Shown here piece by piece: positions 1 through 7,796 of a stretch of 27,236 bases of DNA. Position 1 is the stretch's first letter. Every line of letters begins with the position of its first letter. Below the pieces are notes generated by a model. That model had not been told where the DNA came from. It did not search any database and saw only the letters and a program-made list of their open reading frames with translations. The translations under genes were made by a program, and so were the position numbers. Source of the DNA: an uncultured Lysobacteraceae bacterium (GTDB lineage Bacteria; Pseudomonadota; Gammaproteobacteria; Xanthomonadales; Rhodanobacteraceae); assembly GCA_946482585.1 (NCBI GenBank), contig CAMLSI010000013.1:1-27236 (forward strand), given 5' to 3'.

Positions 1-2881
1 CGACGTCATGCGAGAAGACCGAGTTGGCCGCCTGCGTGTCGTCGCAGTCGCCGAGTGCCGGCTGCGTCTTGAACGTGAACACCGCCGAGTTCGTGCTCGT
101 GCCGCAGATGTTTCCGCTGCGCACGCGCCAGTAGTAGCGCGTGTTCGAGTTCAGCGCCGGAGCCACGGTCGTGCTCGTCGTCGTGCCGGCGACGTTCTGA
201 GTGAACACGATATTCGTGAAGCCGGTGTCGGTCGCGACCTCGACCACATAGTTCTTGGTCTGCGCCGATGCGGACCAGGTCAGGGTCGGCGCGATCGCGA
301 CCGCGGTCGCGTTGTTCGCCGGCGTGGTCAATGTCGGCGTGGCCGGAATTGCGGTCGCGAGTTCCAGGCCGAGCAACGCGGTCTGCGCGCCGCTGGCAGA
401 GTTCGCGTCGAGGTTGAACGTGTAGCTGCCCGCCGCGAGCGAACCCGGATTCAAGGTCGCCGTCGCCGTGCCGGCCGGCGTGACCGAAGTCGGCGTGACA
501 TTGACGCTGGCACCCGCGGGCACGTTGCTCGTCGACAGCGTCACCGGGTTGGTGTAGCCGAGGATGGAGCCGATGTTGATGCCGTACGTTGCCGGGGTCG
601 GCGCGCAGATTTCCTGCGAGCTCGGCGTCGCCTGCAGCGAGTAGTTCGGCGCGAGCGCACAGTTGTCGCAGATCAGCGCGAAATCCTGGTCGGTCGCGTC
701 GCCGGTACCCGGCACGCCGTCGCCGGGCAGCGCGGTCGCACGCACGGTGATGGTGAACGAGCCGCTCGCGCCGGCCGGCAGGAACACGTTTTCGGTGTTG
801 TTCTTCGCGTCGGCGGTGCCGCCCGTCGTCGATACGCCGGCGGTGAACACGTTGCCCTTGTAGGTGTTGGCGCCGTTGACGACTTCGAGGTCGAGGTTGT
901 TCACGAGTGCCGGATTCGCGCCGACGGCGCCGGGTGCATCGGTATAGGCCAGCGTGATGCGGACCGGCTTGGTCGGATCCGAGATGCCGCCCGAGATCAC
1001 GTGCGTATCGCCCGCGTTGTCGAGCACCACCGTCTGGTCGACCGTGTGGCGCGGCACGGCGCCGCCGGTCGTGCGCGGAATGTGGATGCGTCCCCAGCCT
1101 TCGTTGTTGTTCGGCACGTCGGCAGTGGCCATGTCGACCGCGCCGTTCATCAGCAGCGCCTTGGCCATGGCCGGGCTGAACGTCGCGCCGCCATGATTCG
1201 TGCGCCACCACTGCGCCAGGATCGAAATCGTTCCCGACACGTGCGGCGCGGCCATGCTCGTGCCGCTGCAGTTGGCGTAGTAGTTGTTGGTGCCTGCGAT
1301 CGACGTGCCGCACTGCGAGGCGCCGGCGCGGCGCTTCGTCGATGCGATGGTGTCGCCCGGTGCGGAAATCGTCGGCAGGGTGCGGCCGTCGACGGCCGGG
1401 CCGCGGCTCGAGAAGCCGGACAGGTTGTTGATCGCACCCGCGCGGAAATTCAGCGACGACGCGGTCGAGATCGGGTTCTTCGCTTCTTTCGGCGCGGTCA
1501 GCGTGCTCGGGTTCGGACCGCTGTTGCCGGCCGAGAACGAAATGATGAAGGGCTGGTTGCCGGCGGTGTCGAAGTCGCCATCGCGGATCATCGAGTCGAA
1601 TGTGCGTTCGCTGGCCTGATAGCCGTGCGCCGTGCCTTCGCCGGTGGTCCAGCTCGAGTTCATGCCGATGGCGTTGCCGCCCAGCGAGGTCTTGGACAGG
1701 CTCTGCCAGCCGCCGGCCGGCGGCCAGGCCGTGCCGGTGCAGACCGGATAGATCGAGACGCCGGTTGCGAGACCCTGGCCATAGCGGAAGCCGTTGGCAT
1801 CGTCTTCGTCGACGGTCGCGCCGGCGCCGTCGCCGATCGCCATGCCGGCGATGATGCCGGCGACGTGCGTGCCGTGTCCGCCGGATGCTTCGTCGTCGCC
1901 GTTCGCGCCGGCGCAGCCCGGATAACTGAAGCCGCCGACGAGACGCGGCGACAGGTCGGGATGGCCGAGATCGACGCCGGTATCCACGACGGCCCAGGTC
2001 ACGCCGTTGCCGTTGAAGCCGAAGCCGGTGAGCCAGGGCGCATAGCCGGTCTGCGGCTGATTGGAGCCGTCGTAGTTGCCGGCCACGATCTGTGAGGACA
2101 TCTCGTCCTCGAAGCGGATGGTCGGGCTCGCGAAGGCCAGCGCGACGACCTGCGGCAGGCGCGCGATTTCGGCGAGCTTGTCCGCATCGACCTGGATCCA
2201 CGCGTCGAAGAACGCCTTGTCCGGCTGTGCCGGCGCATGCGCCAGCACGGTCGCGCCGAGCTTCTCGAGCGCTCCGATGACACCGGCGACGTCACCGTTG
2301 TTGTAGAAGTGCACGTCGACGTTGCTGATGCGGCCGCTGCGGTTGTGCAGGTCCGGATTGATCTTGTAGTCGGCGAGGAAGCCGCCCTGCCAGCGCACGT
2401 GCGGCAGTGCGATGGTTTCGGCGACGCTGTCGATCTTGCCCCAGACCAGGAATGCCTCGCCCGGGTAGTACTGCAGCACGCGCAGACCGCGTTTCTCGAG
2501 TTCGGAGCGCCAGGCCTGCTTGATCGGCGCGTCGAACTGCACGAGGTGCAGGCCTTCGCCGCCGGCCGTGGTCGGAAATGCGCCGTCGCCGATGCGCGAC
2601 GGATTGACCAGCGGATCGAAATCCACCTGATTGAAACGGATGCGGCCGGCGTCCGCGAGGATCGTCGCGTTCGGCGAGCGATCGAGCAGCTTCTGCGCGT
2701 CGGCGGCAGTGAGCTCCAGTACCTGGAAGCTGCCGTAGGCGACGCGGTTGAGCGGACGGAGGGACAGCGATTCGACGACGGCACCGGCGGAGTGGTCGAT
2801 GCGGACACGTACTGTGTCGGCGGCATGGGCGGTCGTGCCGCCGAGCAAAGCGACAAGAGCGAGATACAGCGGTTTGCGCAT
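1..2881 (-). CDS. Secreted subtilisin-like (S8) protease, KP-43-like, with FN3 domain; 3' end beyond window
   Basis: Exported serine endopeptidase; about 960 residues are visible and the C-terminus lies off the left edge. Start at 2881 is preceded by GGGGAAA at a good distance. Residues 1-20 form a Sec signal peptide (basic start, hydrophobic core, cleavage after AHA). Residues 21-270 look like a propeptide with two I9-like repeats. The S8 domain (about 290-590) carries the complete triad: Asp300 in VVDTGVD, His336 in GHGTHVAG, Ser542 in GTSMAAP. Residues 610-740 resemble the C-terminal beta-barrel of KP-43 proteases (LAYTDAPG, LVNNLDLEV, NNTENVF). An Ig-like region (about 748-843) and a fibronectin type III domain (about 845-945) follow. 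Family assignment rests on motifs I recognise. Substrate unknown; a nutritional or virulence-type secreted protease is an inference. Long ORFs in the two other minus frames are Arg-rich shadows. Confidence 0.93.
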   Translation of the reverse strand, partial: MRKPLYLALVALLGGTTAHAADTVRVRIDHSAGAVVESLSLRPLNRVAYGSFQVLELTAADAQKLLDRSPNATILADAGRIRFNQVDFDPLVNPSRIGDGAFPTTAGGEGLHLVQFDAPIKQAWRSELEKRGLRVLQYYPGEAFLVWGKIDSVAETIALPHVRWQGGFLADYKINPDLHNRSGRISNVDVHFYNNGDVAGVIGALEKLGATVLAHAPAQPDKAFFDAWIQVDADKLAEIARLPQVVALAFASPTIRFEDEMSSQIVAGNYDGSNQPQTGYAPWLTGFGFNGNGVTWAVVDTGVDLGHPDLSPRLVGGFSYPGCAGANGDDEASGGHGTHVAGIIAGMAIGDGAGATVDEDDANGFRYGQGLATGVSIYPVCTGTAWPPAGGWQSLSKTSLGGNAIGMNSSWTTGEGTAHGYQASERTFDSMIRDGDFDTAGNQPFIISFSAGNSGPNPSTLTAPKEAKNPISTASSLNFRAGAINNLSGFSSRGPAVDGRTLPTISAPGDTIASTKRRAGASQCGTSIAGTNNYYANCSGTSMAAPHVSGTISILAQWWRTNHGGATFSPAMAKALLMNGAVDMATADVPNNNEGWGRIHIPRTTGGAVPRHTVDQTVVLDNAGDTHVISGGISDPTKPVRITLAYTDAPGAVGANPALVNNLDLEVVNGANTYKGNVFTAGVSTTGGTADAKNNTENVFLPAGASGSFTITVRATALPGDGVPGTGDATDQDFALICDNCALAPNYSLQATPSSQEICAPTPATYGINIGSILGYTNPVTLSTSNVPAGASVNVTPTSVTPAGTATATLNPGSLAAGSYTFNLDANSASGAQTALLGLELATAIPATPTLTTPANNATAVAIAPTLTWSASAQTKNYVVEVATDTGFTNIVFTQNVAGTTTSTTVAPALNSNTRYYWRVRSGNICGTSTNSAVFTFKTQPALGDCDDTQAANSVFSHDV

Positions 2882-3190
2882 GATGATGTTTCCCCGAGAT
2901 GAGCAACGAGCGGAGCACTGCATCCCGTTCGGCGCAACGTCCGCATGGCGGCCGTTTCCCTTCGCTGAACGGGCGACGTCGATACGTTCCGCCTCGCGGC
3001 GTTCCTACCGACCAGACCTTTCCGGCGGCGCTCCGTAACGGCGCGCACGCGCATTCCCGTGCGGACGGTCGTCGCCGACTATAGGCGAAGATCCGCCGCC
3101 GGCAACAGTTACTTCCGCACTAGGGTGGGGACGGCGGCGGTGCAGCGCCCGGTGCCCGCAACGAGGCGCGATCCGGCGTCGTGCATGGCG
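2882..3190 (-). other. 309-bp gene-free leader and promoter region of the S8 protease
   Basis: Between the lysR stop and the protease start. I see one promoter candidate (3078-3105) and the protease ribosome binding site, giving an untranslated leader of about 190 nt. No clear lysR terminator (stem plus T-run) is visible, and no convincing small ORF in the leader. Confidence 0.5.
3078..3105 (-). promoter_or_regulatory. Sigma70-like promoter of the S8 protease
   Basis: On the minus strand a -35 TTGCCG (3105-3100), a 16-nt spacer and a -10 TATAGT (3083-3078). This is the best promoter match upstream of the protease. The predicted start near 3071 lies about 190 nt before the ATG. Confidence 0.5.
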
Positions 3191-4102
3191 TCAGGGACCG
3201 GGCTGATCCCAGTACGGCTCGGGGCCGAAGCGCTCGACGAGAAAGTCGATGAAGCTGCGCGTCTTCGCCGGCAAGGTGCGGCCTGCGGGATAGACCGCAT
3301 GCACGGCGATATCCGGAATCTGCCATTGCGGCAGCACCGGAACGAGTTCGCCGCGGCGCAGGCGCTGCCAGATCAGGAACGACGGCGATATGCACATGCC
3401 GAGGCCGGCGATCGCGGCCGATGCGATCACGTCGCCGTTGTTGACGCGCAGGGTGCCGTTGAGATTGACCGTGTGACGTTCGTTGCCGTTGACCAGCACG
3501 ATCTCGTCGCGGCGGGCGGCGAGCGTGTAGCTCAGGAAATTGTGCGCCGCGAGATCCTGCGGCTGCTGCGGCCGGCCGGCGCGCTCGAGGTACGCGGGAC
3601 TCGCGACCAGCAGCAGGCGGCAGGGCGCGATGCGCCGCGCGACGAGACTCGAATCGGCCAGGCGCGCGATGCGCACGGCCACGTCGAAGCCCTCTTCGAC
3701 GAGGTCGACCTGGCGATCGTTGAGGTTGATCTCGAGTTCGATACGCGGATGACGCTGCTGGAATTCCGCGATCGCCGCGCCGAGATGGTGGATCGCAAAC
3801 GACATCGGTGCGGAAACGCGCAGCCGGCCGCGGGGCTCCGCCTGCAGTTCCGACGCCGCGGCCTCGGCTTCGCTGAGACTGCCGAGGATTTCGCTGACGC
3901 GCTGGTAATAGTGCTCGCCGGCTTCGGTCAGGCTCAGCTTGCGCGTGGTCCGGTGCAGCAGGCGCACGCCGAGCTGCTCTTCGAGCGACTGCACGAGCTT
4001 GCTCGCGAGTGCCCGCGAGATCTCCATCTGATCCGCGGCCGCGGTGTAACTGCCCGCGTCGACGACGCGGACGAACAATTGCATGGCCTGCAGTTTGTCC
4101 AT
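3191..4102 (-). CDS. LysR-family transcriptional regulator
   Basis: Cytoplasmic DNA-binding regulator of 303 residues, the usual LysR length. The N-terminal winged helix-turn-helix (about 1-60) has the typical pattern: FVRVVDAGSYTAAA, then SRALASKLVQSLEEQLGVRLLHRTTR and LTEAGEHYY. The effector-binding domain spans about 90-295 (GRLRVSAPMSF, then DVAVRIARLADSSLVARRI, typical of the broad CrgA/DhmR-like group). The ATG at 4102 is only 2 nt after the arsC stop, so the two genes are probably co-transcribed and translationally coupled. No divergent target gene is adjacent. Effector and targets cannot be read from the sequence. Confidence 0.93.
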   Translation of the reverse strand: MDKLQAMQLFVRVVDAGSYTAAADQMEISRALASKLVQSLEEQLGVRLLHRTTRKLSLTEAGEHYYQRVSEILGSLSEAEAAASELQAEPRGRLRVSAPMSFAIHHLGAAIAEFQQRHPRIELEINLNDRQVDLVEEGFDVAVRIARLADSSLVARRIAPCRLLLVASPAYLERAGRPQQPQDLAAHNFLSYTLAARRDEIVLVNGNERHTVNLNGTLRVNNGDVIASAAIAGLGMCISPSFLIWQRLRRGELVPVLPQWQIPDIAVHAVYPAGRTLPAKTRSFIDFLVERFGPEPYWDQPGP

Positions 4103-4104
4103 GG

Positions 4105-4455
4105 TCAGAGCAGCGCGAGCGCGCGTTCCGGCGGCCGTGCGATCAGTGCACGGTCGCCGCAGACCAGGATGGGCCGCTGCATCAGCTGCGGATGCTGCTG
4201 CAGTGCAGCGACGATGTCCGCGGGGGTGGGTTCGCGTCGACCGAACCCGAGCGTCGCGTACGCCGGCTCGTCGCGCCGCAGCAGGTCGCGCGCCGCGTCG
4301 CCGAGCTGCAGGACGAGCCGCGCCAGATCGTCCGCCGACAGCGGTGACCGGCGATAGTCGACGAGACGTGCGGCGACGGCGCGTTCCTCGAGCAGTGCGA
4401 GCAACGCGCGGCTCTTGGAGCACTCGGGATTGTAGTAGACGGTGCAGGCGGTCAT
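4105..4455 (-). CDS. ArsC-family reductase, YfgD-like (glutaredoxin-dependent arsenate reductase fold)
   Basis: Small cytoplasmic thiol protein of 116 residues, normal for the family. The N-terminal NPEC (Cys12) is the catalytic cysteine of glutaredoxin-coupled ArsC. The NPxCSKSR form and the C-terminal RPPE motif match E. coli YfgD better than plasmid-type ArsC (NPxCGTSR). Arginines of the oxyanion site appear conserved in LLRRDEPAY, QRPILV and ARPPE. It precedes lysR by 2 nt. There is no arsB, acr3 or arsR nearby, so arsenic detoxification is not supported by context; a general reductase role is equally possible. Confidence 0.87.
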   Translation of the reverse strand: MTACTVYYNPECSKSRALLALLEERAVAARLVDYRRSPLSADDLARLVLQLGDAARDLLRRDEPAYATLGFGRREPTPADIVAALQQHPQLMQRPILVCGDRALIARPPERALALL

Positions 4456-4548
4456 GCGCGCGGAACGGCGTCGGGAGGCGACACTGTGCCGTTACCTCGC
4501 GCCGGCGGCAAGCCGCCGCATGCGTCCCGACGCACGATCCGCGGCTTG

Positions 4549-4785
4549 TCAGGCGGCTCTGACCGATGCGTTCAGCGGCAACGCGCGGCGCGCCTGCTCG
4601 AGCTCGCGGCGGATCACGATGCGTTCGGCCCCGGCGCGATCGGCGCAGCTGCCCAGCACGTTGCCGAGTTCCGGGCAGAGCACCTCGTACCATGTGGCGC
4701 GTACCGTTCCGAGGTGATCGCGTTCGTCGACGCGTTCGATCGCGTAGCCGAGGACGCGTGTTTCCAAAGTGCGCAATGTGCGCAT
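4549..4785 (-). CDS. Small conserved-looking hypothetical protein (78 aa)
   Basis: Family not recognised. The ORF has strong GC bias at third codon positions, as in its neighbours, and a good ribosome binding site (GAAGGGA about 8 nt before the ATG at 4785), so I think it is real. The protein is soluble, with no signal peptide or membrane segment: a beta-like N-terminal half (RVLGYAIERV, WYEVLCPELGNVLGSC, two cysteines) and a helical C-terminal half rich in Arg/Glu. It lies 93 bp upstream of arsC on the same strand and may be the first gene of that unit. Confidence 0.6.
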   Translation of the reverse strand: MRTLRTLETRVLGYAIERVDERDHLGTVRATWYEVLCPELGNVLGSCADRAGAERIVIRRELEQARRALPLNASVRAA

Positions 4786-5258
4786 AGTTCATATCCCTTC
4801 CGGCGAAACGGAGCGCAGAGCATACGCATGCCGTGTGGACGCCGCGTTAAGCCAAGGTTGCACGCGAGTTAACGTGCGAGGAGACCGCAGCGCGGCGACG
4901 AAGTTCCGTGTGTGGTTGTTGTTGTTTTGTGGACTAGTGGTAAATGCCACACGATGCGCACGCTGCGGCGCAGCAGGCGGCCGGCGCCGGTCGCGGCGGG
5001 CCATGACGCGTTTCGCTGCGGAATTGCGTATTCAGGACTGCAGGCGGCGATGCGCTGTTCGGATTCGCCGCCCGGCTGCGTTCAGGCTTGCTGCGCATAC
5101 GGGCGTCGCTGGCGATGGCCGTGGCGGCGTCGCTAGAATGACGCCGTTCGTCCAGCGAACGTGAAGATTTACCTGCTTGCGTGGCAATCGGATCAGGTCC
5201 GGGCGCCGCGGGTCGGCAGGGGGCAGCCGTACTTATCCGATATCTGAGGAGCAGGGCA
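4786..5258. other. 473-bp divergent intergenic region without a convincing gene
   Basis: Separates the small minus-strand gene from the CsgG-like gene. It holds a -10-like TAGAAT (5134-5139, +), an inverted repeat GCACG/CGTGC (4860-4864 and 4873-4877) next to two GTTAA copies, and a hairpin CGTTCG/CGAACG (5145-5161) near the expected transcript start. Short ORFs here have irregular composition and overlap each other; I do not call any of them. Confidence 0.5.
5134..5139 (+). promoter_or_regulatory. Possible -10 element (TAGAAT) for the CsgG-like gene
   Basis: TAGAAT matches TATAAT at five of six positions. There is no good -35 at 16-18 nt upstream, so an activator or another sigma factor may be needed. 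It would give a leader of about 115 nt beginning with a small hairpin. Confidence 0.3.
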
Positions 5259-5972
5259 ATGAAACAGTGGGTTCTGGGTGTAGCGCTGGCACTTACCGGT
5301 GCGTTCGCGGCGAGCCCGGTGCTGGCCGCCGGCAAGATCGCGATCGGCGTGGCCGAGTTCAAGAATGAAACCGGTGCAGCCTGGTGGCGCGGCGGTGTGG
5401 GCTGGGAACTGTCGGGCATGCTGTCGAACGAGCTCGGCTCCAGCGGCAATTTCACGATCGTCGAGCGTGCCAAGCTCGACAAGGTGCTCGAGGAGCAGAA
5501 CCTGGCCGCATCGGGCCGCGTGCGCTCCGGCACCGGCGCCAAGATGGGCAAGGTCACGGGCGCCGACTACCTCGTCATGGGCACCGTGACGGCGTACGAG
5601 GAAAACACCCAGTCGACCGGCGGCGGCATCAGCTTCAAGGGCATTTCGCTCGGCGGCAAGAAGAGCGACGCCTACCTGGCCGTCGACGTCCGCGTCGTCA
5701 ACACGAGCACGGGCGACATCGAGTACTCGCGCACGATCGAAGGTCGCGCCTCGGGCGGCGGTGTTGCGGTCGGCGTCTATCGCGGCGGCTTCGGCGGCAA
5801 TCTCGCGTCCGAGAAGAACACGCCGGCCGGCAAGGCGATCCGCGCGGCGCTCGTGGAGATCAGCGAATATCTCGACTGCGTCATGGTCGAGCGCAACGGA
5901 TGCGAAAGCGAATACCAGGCCAAGGAATCCGGTCGTCGCGAGCGCACCAAGAAGTCGCTCAAGCTCGACTGA
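5259..5972 (+). CDS. Exported CsgG/HfaB-like protein
   Basis: Protein of 237 residues. The ATG at 5259 is chosen because AGGAG sits 7-8 nt upstream and the N-terminus from here is a clean signal peptide (KQW, then a hydrophobic stretch ending SPVLAA). An upstream in-frame ATG at 5181 would bury that signal. The body has CsgG hallmarks: IAVxEFKNE-like strand, FTIVERAKLDKVLEEQNL, then GKVTGADYLVMGTVTAYE. Unlike curli CsgG there is no lipobox cysteine, so it is probably periplasmic or outer-membrane associated without a lipid anchor. Two C-terminal cysteines (LDC, NGC) could form a disulfide. No csgA, csgB, csgE or csgF is nearby, so curli secretion is not implied. Confidence 0.83.
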   Translation: MKQWVLGVALALTGAFAASPVLAAGKIAIGVAEFKNETGAAWWRGGVGWELSGMLSNELGSSGNFTIVERAKLDKVLEEQNLAASGRVRSGTGAKMGKVTGADYLVMGTVTAYEENTQSTGGGISFKGISLGGKKSDAYLAVDVRVVNTSTGDIEYSRTIEGRASGGGVAVGVYRGGFGGNLASEKNTPAGKAIRAALVEISEYLDCVMVERNGCESEYQAKESGRRERTKKSLKLD

Positions 5973-5990
5973 TCGGCATTTGCCATTGCG

Positions 5991-6029
5991 GCAACGAAAA
6001 ACCCCGCCATCGGCGGGGTTTTTCGTTGC
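5991..6029. terminator. Bidirectional terminator between csgG-like gene and rluB
   Basis: Perfect inverted repeat with 18-bp arms (5991-6008 and 6012-6029) and an ATC loop: a CCCCGCC/GGCGGGG core flanked by A5 on one side and T5 on the other, so each strand has hairpin plus U-run. It serves both convergent genes. Confidence 0.93.
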
Positions 6030-6053
6030 TGCTGCTTCGGAATGCGGGAAGGG

Positions 6054-7796
6054 TCAGCGATTGCCGCCGCGCGGACCGCCGCCGCGATTGCCGCGATTGC
6101 CGCCGGGGTGATTGCCGCCGCCGGGTCGACCGCCGCCGCCGGGTCGACCGGGACCGCCCGGGCGATTGCCGCCGCCGGGTCGCCCACCGCCGGGGCGAGG
6201 CCCGCCGCCACCGGGGCGTCCGCCACCCGGACGCGCACCGCCCGGACCGCCAGGACCACCCGGTCCCCGCGTGTTGCGTTCACCGTAGGGCGAAGCACTG
6301 CGATCGCCGTAGTTGCCGCGATTGCCCGAGCGCTCGCCATAGCCGCCGCGGTTGCCGGAACGCTCGCCGGGGCGCTCGCCATAGCTGCCGCGGTTGCCGT
6401 TGGGCTCGGCACGGTTGCCGTGGTCGGCGGCACCCGGGTGACCGTAGGGCAGCGAGGCGCGGTTGCCGCGCGTGTCGTCGCTGCGATTGCCGCGATTCTC
6501 GTTGTTCCAGGGACGTCCGCCCCCCTCAGTGCGTTGACCGCCGCCTTCGCCTCGCGGCCCACGGCCCGGGCCGCGGGGACCACCGGCCGGCCGACCGCCG
6601 CCGCGGTTCGCGCCACGGCCGAATTCATCGCCGGCCGACCAGGTGCGCGGCATGACGACTTCCTGACCCGGCGCCGCACCGCGTCGCGCGGGACGACGCT
6701 GCGGCTTGTCGGTATTGCCCTCGACGGCGCGGCCGCCGCGGGCCGGGGCGTTGCCGCGCGGCGCGCCGCCGCCGCCGAAACGCTTGGCACCGCGCGGAGC
6801 GCCGCGACCCGGACGGCCCGGGGCGTCGTCGCGGATGCGATCGAAGCGGGTCAGCTCGCGCGCCTCGGCGCGGTCGGCGCCGACCCAGGCCTGCTGCGCG
6901 CTGCCGCGCGGAGCGGGGCGATATTCGGTGACTGCGCTCTGGCTGGCACGGCGCTGATGGATGACCGGCTGCAAGGTCAGCGTCGGCTCGCCCTGCGTCG
7001 CACCGCAGAGTTCGCGCAGCGCCTTGGTGTCTTCGGCATCGAGTTCCTGCGAGTGGCCGCGCTTCAGCGGCCGCGGCAGCTCGACGGTGCCGTAGCGCAC
7101 GCGCTTGAGACGGCTGACGAGGAAGCCGGCGGCGTCCCAGAGGCGGCGCACTTCGCGATTGCGGCCTTCCTTGATGACGACGCGGAACCAGGAGTGGCTG
7201 CCGCTGCGGCTGATCACGCCGATATCGTCGAAATGCGCCGGACCGTCGTCGAGTTCGATGCCGGCCTTGAGACGCTCGAGCACTTCGTCCGGCACCTCGC
7301 CGTGAACGCGGCAGATGTATTCGCGCTCGATCTCGCTGGACGGATGCATCAACGCGTTGGCGAGATTGCCGTCAGTCGTCAGCAACAGCAGGCCCGTGGT
7401 GTTGATGTCGAGACGGCCGACCGCGATCCAGCGCTGGCCTTTGAGCCGTGGCAGCTGTTCGAACACCGTCGGGCGGCCTTCGGGATCTTCGCGCGTGGTC
7501 ACGACACCTTCGGGCTTGTGATAGACCAGCACCTGCGCCTGTTCCGCGTCGTCGCGGATCACGACGAACAGCTTGCCGTCGACTTCGACCCGGTCGCCGC
7601 TCTTCACGCTGAGACCGATCGTCGCCGGCGTGCCGTTGACCGAAATCTCGCCGTTCTGGATGCGCTGTTCGAGCAGCCGTCGCGAGCCCAGGCCCGCGTT
7701 GGCGAGGACCTTGTGCAGCCGTTCCTCGACGACCGGCGTGTTGTCGTCCGGCTGCGAGCGTTTGAGGGTAAGGGTACGGCGGGGTGCAGCGGTCAT
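6054..7796 (-). CDS. rluB: 23S rRNA pseudouridine(2605) synthase RluB with long Gly/Arg-rich tail
   Basis: Isomerises U2605 of 23S rRNA to pseudouridine. Of 580 residues, the first 255 are a standard RsuA/RluB enzyme: an S4 RNA-binding domain (about 23-70, ERLHKVLANAGLGSRR) and a catalytic domain with Asp130 in GRLDINTTGLLLLT and the later KEGRNREVRRL motif. Residues 256-580 are a disordered, basic tail of GNRG, YGER and GGGRPGG repeats, doubling the length relative to E. coli RluB. The ATG overlaps the scpB stop by 4 nt (ATGA), so translation is coupled; this is the last gene of yciO-scpA-scpB-rluB. A low-complexity antisense ORF runs through it and is not a gene. Confidence 0.95.
   Translation of the reverse strand: MTAAPRRTLTLKRSQPDDNTPVVEERLHKVLANAGLGSRRLLEQRIQNGEISVNGTPATIGLSVKSGDRVEVDGKLFVVIRDDAEQAQVLVYHKPEGVVTTREDPEGRPTVFEQLPRLKGQRWIAVGRLDINTTGLLLLTTDGNLANALMHPSSEIEREYICRVHGEVPDEVLERLKAGIELDDGPAHFDDIGVISRSGSHSWFRVVIKEGRNREVRRLWDAAGFLVSRLKRVRYGTVELPRPLKRGHSQELDAEDTKALRELCGATQGEPTLTLQPVIHQRRASQSAVTEYRPAPRGSAQQAWVGADRAEARELTRFDRIRDDAPGRPGRGAPRGAKRFGGGGAPRGNAPARGGRAVEGNTDKPQRRPARRGAAPGQEVVMPRTWSAGDEFGRGANRGGGRPAGGPRGPGRGPRGEGGGQRTEGGGRPWNNENRGNRSDDTRGNRASLPYGHPGAADHGNRAEPNGNRGSYGERPGERSGNRGGYGERSGNRGNYGDRSASPYGERNTRGPGGPGGPGGARPGGGRPGGGGPRPGGGRPGGGNRPGGPGRPGGGGRPGGGNHPGGNRGNRGGGPRGGNR
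6057..6440 (-). repeat. Low-complexity repeats encoding the RGG-like end of RluB
   Basis: Degenerate tandem units rich in CCGCCGCCGGG and GTTGCC/GATTGCC on the plus strand encode GGGRPGG and GNRG repeats. Units differ by substitutions but keep the frame, so the repeat is maintained at protein level. Confidence 0.75.

Noticed and set aside
6..2201. Long Arg-rich minus-strand frame and a long plus-strand frame in the protease gene
   Set aside because: Shadows; the signal peptide, catalytic triad and FN3 domain lie in a different minus frame that is open to the window edge.
4105..4455. Arsenic-resistance operon
   Set aside because: ArsC is YfgD-like and no arsR, arsB, acr3 or arsH gene is adjacent.
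4786..5258. Short ORFs in the divergent region (for example 4769-5164 +)
   Set aside because: Atypical composition, no RBS, overlap with the 5' end of a better-supported gene and with each other.
5259..5972. Curli secretion locus
   Set aside because: Only a CsgG-like gene; lipobox and all partner genes are missing.
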